A stretch of 7,985 bases of DNA from an uncultured bacterium (GTDB lineage: Bacteria > Desulfobacterota > Desulfobulbia > Desulfobulbales > Desulfobulbaceae), in assembly GCA_903842475.1 (NCBI GenBank), contig CAIMMA010000723.1, positions 1-7,985 of the forward strand. The letters are read 5' to 3'. Both the position numbers and the translations under genes were made by a program. How positions within the stretch are numbered: position 1 is the first letter of the stretch; each line of letters begins with the position of its first letter. The notes beneath the pieces were generated by a model. It had not been told where the DNA came from. It worked only from the letters and a program-made list of their open reading frames with translations, and did no database searches. This document shows positions 1-5,097 of the stretch, in pieces.

Positions 1-68
1 ACGCCGAGGGTGACGACCAGTTTTCCGCTGTCTTTTTCGAGGTTGGCGATGTAGAGGCTGTCGGCCAT
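1..68 (-). CDS. pta: Phosphate acetyltransferase, N-terminal fragment (probable)
   Basis: Only the first 22 codons plus two bases lie in the window; the gene continues leftward off the edge. The peptide begins MADSLYIANLEKDSGKLVV. This resembles the N-terminus of long bacterial Pta proteins, which carry a BioD-like P-loop domain before the DRTGG and catalytic PTA_PTB domains. Pta interconverts acetyl-CoA and acetyl phosphate in the cytoplasm. Residues 11-16 (E-K-D-S-G-K) fit the degenerate P-loop of this family, but Leu17 stands where Ser or Thr is usual. The start is supported by AGGAG on the minus strand at 75-79, six bases before ATG, and by a promoter-like site upstream. The call rests on a short stretch; another P-loop protein of the BioD-like class is the main alternative. 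Confidence 0.6.
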   Translation of the reverse strand, partial: MADSLYIANLEKDSGKLVVTLG

Positions 69-117
69 GGGAAACTCCTGCGCGATGATGAGCAACAAGG
101 GAAATTTGTATGCGTTT

Positions 118-146
118 ATAATAGTTGAGTGCAGCGGACAACGCAA
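118..146 (-). promoter_or_regulatory. Predicted sigma-70 promoter for the leftward pta-like gene
   Basis: On the minus strand, TTGCGT (146-141) and TATTAT (123-118) are separated by 17 bp. The -10 differs from consensus at one position; the -35 matches at three of six. Transcription would start near 111, giving a leader of about 43 nt with the AGGAG site close to the ATG. The same AT-rich patch reads TATAAT on the plus strand at 117-122, but with no -35 at the right distance, so the leftward reading is preferred. Confidence 0.42.
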
Positions 147-182
147 GCAGAGTCGTGCTGCGCTTCCTCCCGCCAACCGTCG

Positions 183-228
183 TCGGGAATTCTGTCGAGG
201 GTCGGACCTGCTTTGATCGGGAATTCCC
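183..228. repeat. Direct repeat TCGGGAATTC (x2), second copy within a palindrome
   Basis: TCGGGAATTC occurs at 183-192 and 217-226, with starts 34 bp apart. The second copy is part of the perfect 10-bp palindrome GGGAATTCCC (219-228). The pair lies in the divergent intergenic region between the pta-like gene and the PNPOx-like gene. Repeats spaced about three helical turns apart in such a place can be operator half-sites, but no regulator is identifiable and chance is not excluded. Confidence 0.4.
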
Positions 229-306
229 TATTGTGCCGGCGGGTTCCCTGATTACCTTATGGCATAACCGTAAACAATCCAAGCATCTCTGCAGGAGGCA
301 TGCCGC

Positions 307-699
307 ATGAATTTCAAAGACTATTTCACCACAACCCAAGGGACTGGAGTGCTGGCGACCGCCGCGGCATCCGGGGAAGTGGCCACCGCCATCTACTCCA
401 GGCCGCATTGTACCGAGGGCGACAGCCTGACCTTTGTCATGCGGGAACGGCGGACCTACGCCAATCTCCAGGCCAACGGCCATGCCAGTTATCTGTTTAT
501 CGAACAGGGGAGCGGGTACCAGGGCATTCGGCTCTCTCTGGAAAAGATCGACGAATCCGACGATGCGCAGCTGATTGAAGCGATGACCCGGCGACATCTC
601 AGTCCGGGAGAGGATCGGGCCAAAGGACCCAAACACCTGGTGCGTTTCCGGGTGACCAAGGTCCTGCCGCTGATCGGCGACGGTCAGGACCGGGGATGA
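307..699 (+). CDS. Pyridoxamine 5'-phosphate oxidase (PNPOx)-like FMN-binding split-barrel protein
   Basis: A 130-residue cytoplasmic protein with the single split-barrel fold of the PNPOx-like flavin family. Family members usually bind FMN (sometimes F420 or heme) as dimers; the substrate of this subgroup is not known to me. Recognisable features are the N-terminal segment MNFKDYF...GTGVLAT (1-18), the strand ATAIYSRPH (26-34), FVMRERRTYANLQ (43-55), ASYLFIEQGSGYQG (60-73) and the C-terminal strand RFRVTKVLPLIG (113-124). The overall length fits the family. The start is set by a strong AGGAGG at 293-298, eight bases before ATG. The TGA overlaps the ATG of uvsE (ATGA at 696-699), so the two are probably cotranscribed and translationally coupled. 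A true PdxH is unlikely because PdxH is about 200 residues long. Confidence 0.9.
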   Translation: MNFKDYFTTTQGTGVLATAAASGEVATAIYSRPHCTEGDSLTFVMRERRTYANLQANGHASYLFIEQGSGYQGIRLSLEKIDESDDAQLIEAMTRRHLSPGEDRAKGPKHLVRFRVTKVLPLIGDGQDRG

Positions 700-1604
700 A
701 TCGCAATCCAAGCGGCATCAGGTGGGGGCTCTGCTGTCTTTTCAAGGAAGCGCCTATCGCGTTTGGCATCCGGCAGGCGACCCACCTGGGCAAACTCGAT
801 CGCGCCCGCCAGCTGACGCAACTCTCGGACACCATTGTCCATAACGGCCAGGCCCTGCTGCAGGCGATCGAATTCTGCCACCAACAGGGGATCGGGTCCT
901 TTCGGATCAACAGCCGCATTTTGCCGCTCAAAACCCACCCCCAGCTGGGGTATCGCCTGGAGGATCTGCCCGGGTACGAGCTGATCGATCAAACCTACCG
1001 ACAGGCAGGGGCTCTTGCCGGCCGGCACGATATCCGTTTGAGTTTTCATCCCGATCAATTCACCCTGCTCTCCTCCGCCGACGCCGGGGTCTCGGCTCGC
1101 TCGCTGGCCGAGCTCGAATATCACGCGGAGGCGGCGGAACGGGTCGGCGCCGATGTGCTCACCCTCCACGGCGGCGGAGGGTATGGCGACAAACCCGCTG
1201 CCCTGGGCCGGGTGATTGCCATGATCGAACACTTGCCGGATTCGGTCCGCTCCCGCCTGGCTCTGGAAAACGACGACCGGGTCTATACCCCGGCGGATCT
1301 GCTGCCGGTATGCGCGGCCACCGGCATTCCCTTTGTGTACGATGTCCATCATCATCGCTGCCACCCCGACGGGCTGACCGTCGAAGAGGTGACCGAGCGT
1401 GCTCTGGCCACCTGGTCACGGGAGCCGCTGTTTCACCTCTCCAGCCCACGGGACGGCTGGCAGGGTGCCAATCCCCGGCCCCATCACGATTTCATCGCCA
1501 TCGACGACCTGCCGTCCTGCTGGCGACAACAGCGGATCACCGTCGAGGTGGAGGCCAAGGCCAAGGAGGTCGCCCTGCGCAGGCTGTTTGCCGAGCTCTC
1601 CTAA
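696..1604 (+). CDS. uvsE: UV damage repair endonuclease (UVDE)
   Basis: A 302-residue TIM-barrel endonuclease that nicks DNA 5' of UV photoproducts and some other lesions, starting an excision pathway independent of UvrABC. The family signature is clear: IRWGLCCLF near the N-terminus (8-16), FRINSRILPL (69-78), FHPDQF (117-122), LHGGGG (157-162), LENDD (190-194), YDVHHH (215-220), HLSS (247-250), HHDF (263-266) and VEVEAKAKE (283-291). By comparison with the Thermus enzyme, expected metal ligands are His118, His158, Glu191, Asp216, His219 or its neighbour, His247 and Glu286. Gln121-Phe122 take the place of the lesion-probing Gln-Tyr pair. The residue two before His247 is Leu245, where the Thermus enzyme has a carboxylated lysine. 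The start overlaps the preceding stop (ATGA), with AGGA at 686-689 as RBS. Its tail faces dinB. Confidence 0.95.
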   Translation: MNRNPSGIRWGLCCLFKEAPIAFGIRQATHLGKLDRARQLTQLSDTIVHNGQALLQAIEFCHQQGIGSFRINSRILPLKTHPQLGYRLEDLPGYELIDQTYRQAGALAGRHDIRLSFHPDQFTLLSSADAGVSARSLAELEYHAEAAERVGADVLTLHGGGGYGDKPAALGRVIAMIEHLPDSVRSRLALENDDRVYTPADLLPVCAATGIPFVYDVHHHRCHPDGLTVEEVTERALATWSREPLFHLSSPRDGWQGANPRPHHDFIAIDDLPSCWRQQRITVEVEAKAKEVALRRLFAELS

Positions 1605-1667
1605 GTGCAAGGTCCCCTGCACACCGAATTGCCGGGGCTCGGTTCACGGAACCGTTCCTGAAGGAAC
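1605..1667. repeat. Cluster of small inverted repeats between convergent uvsE and dinB
   Basis: Three short hairpins lie in and beside the 39-bp gap. GTGCA (1605-1609) pairs with TGCAC (1618-1622). GGTTC (1641-1645) pairs with GAACC (1649-1653) around the dinB stop. GTTCC (1654-1658) pairs with GGAAC (1663-1667), enclosing a TGAA loop inside the dinB 3' end. None is followed by a T-tract on either strand, so none is a canonical intrinsic terminator. They could still stabilise 3' ends or act with Rho. Confidence 0.35.
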
Positions 1668-2759
1668 AGGGGGAGGGAAGGGGAGAGGTAATTGCAATCC
1701 CTGGGGCCGCCGCCGCTCATGGGCGGGCCAGAGGTTGGCAACCGTGAGGCCGAGCAGGCGGATTTTTCTGCGGCTGGCTTCGGTGGCCGCCAGCAGGCGG
1801 GGCAACTGCGCTTGCATCTCGGCGGCTTCGAAAAAACCTGCGGGGACGGTGCAGGAGCGGGTGATGGTGGTGAAATCGCTGTAGCGGAGCTTGAGGGTCA
1901 AGGTCCGGCCGCCGATCTGCCGGTGTGCCAGGTCCTCGGCTAATTGCTGGACGAGGCCGGCGAGCAGGGCCATCACCTGATCAAGCCCGGCGACATCTTC
2001 GGCAAAGGTGGTTTCAGTGCCGATGGATTTGCGGATCCGGCTCGACTCCACCGGGCGGTGGTCCTGGCCGCGGGCGATATCGAAAAAAAACAGGCCGGAT
2101 TTGCCGAACTGCGCGACCAGCTCCTGCCGGGAAAAACGGAGGAGGTCGCCACCGGTGCGGATGCCCAAGCCGAGCATCTTCTTTTCGGTGACCGCGCCGA
2201 CTCCGTAAAACTTGCCGATCGGCAGGGTGTTGATGAACGCCAGGGCCTGTTCCGGCGGGATCACGGTGAGGCCGTCGGGTTTGTCATGGCCGGAGGCTAT
2301 CTTGGCCAGGAATTTGTTGCAGGAGACCCCGGCCGAGGCGGTGAGTCCGGTGGCCTCGCGGATGGTCTGCCGCAGCCCCTGGGCAATGCGGGTGGCGGAC
2401 GGCTCCCCCTGGAGGTTGGTGGTGACATCGAGAAAGGCCTCGTCCACGGAGAGCGGTTCCACCAGCGGGGTAACCCGGGCGAAGAGGGCCATGATTGCCC
2501 GCGAGACCTGCTGATACTGCTCCATCCGGGGTTTGAGGAACACCGCCCCGGGGCAGAGGCGCTGGGCCCGGGCGCAGGCCATGGCCGAATGGACGCCAAA
2601 GGCGCGGGCCTCATACGAGCAAGCGGCCACCACCCCGCGGCCCCGGGGATCGCCGCCGACGATCACCGGCCGCCCGCGCAGTTCGGGGCAGTCTCGCTGT
2701 TCGACCGAGGCGAAAAAGGCATCCATGTCGATGTGAATGATTTTCCGGGGCAGGGACAT
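1644..2759 (-). CDS. dinB: DNA polymerase IV (Y-family translesion polymerase)
   Basis: A 371-residue Y-family polymerase that copies past damaged bases with low fidelity and no proofreading. The catalytic carboxylates are Asp11 in HIDMDAFFASVEQ and Asp106-Glu107 in PLSVDEAFLDV. Phe16 is at the steric-gate position that excludes ribonucleotides. SAGVSCNKFLAKIASG (142-157) is the classic DinB segment; helix-hairpin-helix thumb sequence follows (FYGVGAVTEKKM, 184-195). The little finger begins about KSIGTETTF (244-252). QLPLPF (356-361) near the C-terminus fits a beta-clamp-binding motif. The MSLPRK start aligns with known DinB N-termini. An in-frame ATG at 2804 would add 15 Pro-rich residues; neither start has a clear RBS. 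An eight-A run on the plus strand (2083-2090) encodes Phe-Phe-Phe in the gene. SOS control is common for dinB, but I see no recognisable LexA box. Confidence 0.96.
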   Translation of the reverse strand: MSLPRKIIHIDMDAFFASVEQRDCPELRGRPVIVGGDPRGRGVVAACSYEARAFGVHSAMACARAQRLCPGAVFLKPRMEQYQQVSRAIMALFARVTPLVEPLSVDEAFLDVTTNLQGEPSATRIAQGLRQTIREATGLTASAGVSCNKFLAKIASGHDKPDGLTVIPPEQALAFINTLPIGKFYGVGAVTEKKMLGLGIRTGGDLLRFSRQELVAQFGKSGLFFFDIARGQDHRPVESSRIRKSIGTETTFAEDVAGLDQVMALLAGLVQQLAEDLAHRQIGGRTLTLKLRYSDFTTITRSCTVPAGFFEAAEMQAQLPRLLAATEASRRKIRLLGLTVANLWPAHERRRPQGLQLPLPFPPPVPSGTVP

Positions 2760-2792
2760 GGCAAGGGTGCTGATCTCGGGGGGAGGTGAATT

Positions 2793-2802
2793 GCCGATCG
2801 GC
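2793..2802. promoter_or_regulatory. Palindrome GCCGATCGGC, possible operator
   Basis: This perfect 10-bp inverted repeat lies one base upstream of the -35 of the rightward promoter and downstream of the likely dinB start of transcription. The position would suit a regulator acting on either gene. It is GC-rich and short, so it may be chance in this genome. Confidence 0.25.
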
Positions 2803-2803
2803 A

Positions 2804-2832
2804 TTGACGCTGGCGGCTATCGGCGCTATTAT
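2804..2832 (+). promoter_or_regulatory. Strong predicted sigma-70 promoter for the rightward gene run
   Basis: TTGACG (2804-2809) and TATTAT (2827-2832) are separated by exactly 17 bp; each hexamer has one mismatch to consensus. Transcription would start near 2839-2840, giving a leader of about 60 nt before the epimerase ATG at 2901. This is the best promoter match I found in the window. With short gaps downstream it could serve the epimerase, aroC, cyclase, DUF2868 and GTPase genes. Confidence 0.6.
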
Positions 2833-2855
2833 CCGGCTAGGCAGACCAAAGGTAA
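2828..2855 (-). promoter_or_regulatory. Possible dinB promoter overlapping the divergent promoter
   Basis: On the minus strand, GATAAT (2833-2828) is a good -10. TTACCT (2855-2850), 16 bp upstream, is a poor -35 matching three of six. The -10 overlaps the rightward TATTAT box, so the two promoters would compete if both are real. Transcription from here would start near 2821, making the ATG at 2804 nearly leaderless and the ATG at 2759 the more natural start. Confidence 0.27.
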
Positions 2856-2885
2856 CGCCCTGCAATGTACAACAAACCGACTCCC

Positions 2886-2891
2886 AAAGGA
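2886..2891 (+). promoter_or_regulatory. Ribosome binding site that decides the epimerase start
   Basis: AAAGGA lies nine bases before the ATG at 2901. The in-frame upstream ATG at 2865 has only AAAGG about 12 bases away. The 2901 start gives a 341-residue protein, the length I recall for WbpP, so it is preferred. Confidence 0.6.
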
Positions 2892-2900
2892 ACAGACAAT

Positions 2901-3926
2901 ATGCACGTTTATCAGGCCCGGCAGGAACAGCTCCGGCAACAGCCGGCCACCTGGCTGGTAACCGGCGTTGCCGGCTTCATCGGTTCCAATCTTCTCGAGA
3001 CCCTGCTGCAGATGGGCCAACAGGTGGTCGGGCTCGATAATTTTGCCACCGGTTTTCAGCACAATCTCGATGAAGTCAAGGGGCGGGTCGCGGCCTCGGC
3101 CTGGCAGCGGTTTCGTTTCATCCGGGGCGATATCCGCGACCTGGAAGCCTGCCGCAGCGCCTGCACCGGGGTCGAGTATGTCCTCCATCAGGCCGCCCTG
3201 GGCTCGGTGCCCCGCTCGATTGAAGACCCGGTCAACACCAACGCCAACAATATCAACGGCTTCCTCAATATGCTGGTGGCCGCCCGGGATGCCAAAGTCC
3301 GGCGGATGGTCTATGCCGCCTCCAGTTCGACCTACGGCGATCATCCCGGCCTGCCCAAGGTCGAGGACACCATCGGTAATCCGCTCTCGCCCTATGCGGT
3401 GACCAAGCTGGTCAATGAGCTGTATGCCGCAGTCTTTGCCCGCACCTACGGTTTTGCGACCATCGGCCTGCGCTATTTCAATATCTTCGGCCAGCGCCAG
3501 GATCCCGACGGGGCTTATGCCGCGGTGATTCCCAAATGGTTTGCCGGACTCCTCAAGGGCGAGCCGGTTTTTATCAACGGCGATGGCGAGACCAGCCGGG
3601 ACTTTTGTTTCATCGACAATTGCGTCCAGGCCAATATCCTGGCTGCGACCGCAGACGTTGCGGCCGCCGATCAGGTGTATAATGTCGCTTTTGGGGAGCG
3701 CACCAGTCTGAACGAGTTGTATCGACTGATCCGTGAGCGGGTTGCCGGGAGCGTGCCGACGGCCGGAGCCGCAGAGCCGGTCTATCGCGATTTTCGGGCC
3801 GGCGATGTCCGCCATTCCCTGGCCGACATTTCCAAGGCTGAGCAATTGCTGGGGTATCATCCGGCCTTTACTGTACGGGCCGGGCTCGATCAGGCCACGG
3901 ACTGGTATCTGCAAAGATTTGTGTAA
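2901..3926 (+). CDS. wbpP: UDP-GlcNAc / UDP-GlcNAcA 4-epimerase (WbpP/TviC family, extended SDR)
   Basis: A 341-residue extended short-chain dehydrogenase/reductase that should invert C4 of UDP-N-acetylhexosamines, or the corresponding uronic acids, to supply GalNAc-type sugars for surface polysaccharide. The Rossmann motif is TGVAGFIGS (21-29). LDNFATG (45-51), HQAALGSVPRSI (96-107), AASSSTYGDHPGLPKVEDT (139-157) and YAVTK (165-169) closely match WbpP as I recall it. Ser141-143, Tyr165 and Lys169 form the catalytic set. The C-terminal half retains INGDGETSRDF (225-235), VYRDFRAGDVRHS (294-306) and LADISKA. Ser306 falls at a position linked in WbpP to acceptance of N-acetylated substrates. 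No glycosyltransferase or other polysaccharide gene is nearby. The stop codon lies in the first copy of a 15-bp tandem repeat, and aroC follows after 51 bp. Substrate choice is inferred from family resemblance. Confidence 0.93.
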   Translation: MHVYQARQEQLRQQPATWLVTGVAGFIGSNLLETLLQMGQQVVGLDNFATGFQHNLDEVKGRVAASAWQRFRFIRGDIRDLEACRSACTGVEYVLHQAALGSVPRSIEDPVNTNANNINGFLNMLVAARDAKVRRMVYAASSSTYGDHPGLPKVEDTIGNPLSPYAVTKLVNELYAAVFARTYGFATIGLRYFNIFGQRQDPDGAYAAVIPKWFAGLLKGEPVFINGDGETSRDFCFIDNCVQANILAATADVAAADQVYNVAFGERTSLNELYRLIRERVAGSVPTAGAAEPVYRDFRAGDVRHSLADISKAEQLLGYHPAFTVRAGLDQATDWYLQRFV

Positions 3927-3947
3927 TCCGTATTTTTGTAATCCGTA
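3918..3947 (+). repeat. 15-bp imperfect tandem duplication over the epimerase stop
   Basis: Positions 3918-3932 and 3933-3947 match at 14 of 15 bases, sharing TGTAATCCGTA and differing only at the fourth base. The first copy contains the epimerase TAA (3924-3926). The second lies in the spacer before aroC. It looks like a recent local duplication with no effect on the reading frame, since it falls at and after the stop. Confidence 0.8.
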
Positions 3948-3977
3948 GACGGCATCAACAGAGCAAGGAGAGGTGTT

Positions 3978-5072
3978 ATGTCCAGTACGCTGGGAACCCT
4001 GTATCGGGTGACGACTTTTGGGGAATCGCATTGCAAGGGGGTAGGGGCGATCGTCGACGGCTGCCCGCCCGGAATGGAGCTGACCGAGGCCGATATCCAG
4101 CCGCAGTTGTCGCGGCGACGTCCGGGGCAGAGTGATCTCACCACCCCGCGGCAGGAGGATGATCGGGTCACCATCTATTCGGGAACCGAATTCGGCCGGA
4201 CCCTGGGAACCCCCATCATGCTCCTGATCAACAACAAGGATCAGCGGCCCCAGGATTATGGCGAGATGAGCCGGATTCCCCGTCCTTCCCACGCCGATTT
4301 CACCTACCAGATGAAGTACGGTATCCGGGCGTCCAGCGGCGGGGGGCGTTCCAGTGCCCGCGAAACCATCGGCCGGGTGGCCGCCGGGGCCATCGCCGAA
4401 AAATGGCTGCGGCAGACCTATGGCATCGAAATCGTGGCCTGGGTGAGCGCGGTCGGTGACATCGAAGCACCCGTTGTCGATCCGGAGCGGATCAGTCGAA
4501 CGGCTGTCGATGCCACCTTGGTTCGCTGTCCCGATGCGGCTACCGCAGCGCGCATGGAGGAGCGGATTAAAGAGATCCTCGCAGCCAAGGATTCCACCGG
4601 CGGCATCCTCACCTGCGTCTGCCGCAATGTTCCGGTCGGTCTGGGCGAGCCGGTCTTCGACAAGCTCGAGGCCCGGCTGGCCCAGGCTATGCTCTCCCTG
4701 CCCGCTACCAAGGGCTTTGACATCGGTTCCGGGTTTGCCGGCACCCGGATGCGCGGCAGCCTGCATAACGATCCGTTCGTCACCAAAGGGGGGCAACTGG
4801 GGACGGGGACCAACCACAGCGGCGGCGTGCAAGGCGGGATCAGCAACGGCGAACCCGTGGTGTTCCGGGTCGCGTTTAAGCCGGTGGCCACCATCGGCAT
4901 GGCCCAGGAGACCGTGGACTTCGATGGTCATGCGGTCACCTTGGAGGCGAAAGGGCGTCATGACCCTTGCGTGGTGCCGAGGGCGGTCCCGATTGTTGAA
5001 TCCATGGCCGCCCTGGTGCTCATGGATATGGCCTTGCAGCAACGGGCCCGTCGGGGCAGCCGTCCGGTTTGA
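3978..5072 (+). CDS. aroC: Chorismate synthase
   Basis: A 364-residue cytoplasmic enzyme for the last shikimate-pathway step: trans-elimination of phosphate from 5-enolpyruvylshikimate-3-phosphate to give chorismate, with reduced FMN as cofactor. All family signatures are present: FGESHCKGVGAIVDGCPPG (14-32), RRRPGQSDLTTPRQE (46-60), RPSHADFTY (102-110), GIRASSGGGRSSARET (115-130), GTGTNHSGGVQGGISNGEP (275-293) and RHDPCVVPRAVPIVESM (327-343). His18 and His106 are the conserved catalytic histidines. The length is typical of bacterial AroC. AAGGAG at 3965-3970 lies seven bases before ATG. It follows the epimerase by 51 bp and precedes the response regulator-cyclase gene by 25 bp, with no terminator seen on either side. 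No other shikimate gene is in view. Confidence 0.98.
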   Translation: MSSTLGTLYRVTTFGESHCKGVGAIVDGCPPGMELTEADIQPQLSRRRPGQSDLTTPRQEDDRVTIYSGTEFGRTLGTPIMLLINNKDQRPQDYGEMSRIPRPSHADFTYQMKYGIRASSGGGRSSARETIGRVAAGAIAEKWLRQTYGIEIVAWVSAVGDIEAPVVDPERISRTAVDATLVRCPDAATAARMEERIKEILAAKDSTGGILTCVCRNVPVGLGEPVFDKLEARLAQAMLSLPATKGFDIGSGFAGTRMRGSLHNDPFVTKGGQLGTGTNHSGGVQGGISNGEPVVFRVAFKPVATIGMAQETVDFDGHAVTLEAKGRHDPCVVPRAVPIVESMAALVLMDMALQQRARRGSRPV

Positions 5073-5097
5073 GCGACGGTTGCGGCCCGAAGTATCG

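Noticed and set aside
117..122. Perfect TATAAT on the plus strand as a promoter for the PNPOx-uvsE pair
   Set aside because: No -35 is found 16-18 bp upstream (AACAAG at 94-99), and the leader would be about 180 nt. The same patch serves better as a leftward -10.
125..310. 61-codon open frame in the intergenic region
   Set aside because: It has no RBS at its GTG/TTG-type start, no recognisable domain, and overlaps the RBS and start of the PNPOx gene.
1605..1622. GTGCA/TGCAC hairpin as an intrinsic terminator
   Set aside because: The stem is short and no T-tract follows on either strand.
1944..2789. A 281-codon plus-strand open frame opposite dinB
   Set aside because: It lies entirely antisense to a clear DinB with intact catalytic motifs, and its translation matches no family I recognise.
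2865..2900. Upstream ATG at 2865 as the epimerase start
   Set aside because: Its RBS spacing is poor, and the extra 12 residues lie before the region that aligns with WbpP. The ATG at 2901 has AAAGGA at a good distance.
4456..5097. In-frame N-terminal extension of the cyclase protein back through aroC
   Set aside because: These 214 codons are the +1 shadow of aroC and are Arg/Ser/Pro-rich. The receiver domain begins just after the ATG at 5098.
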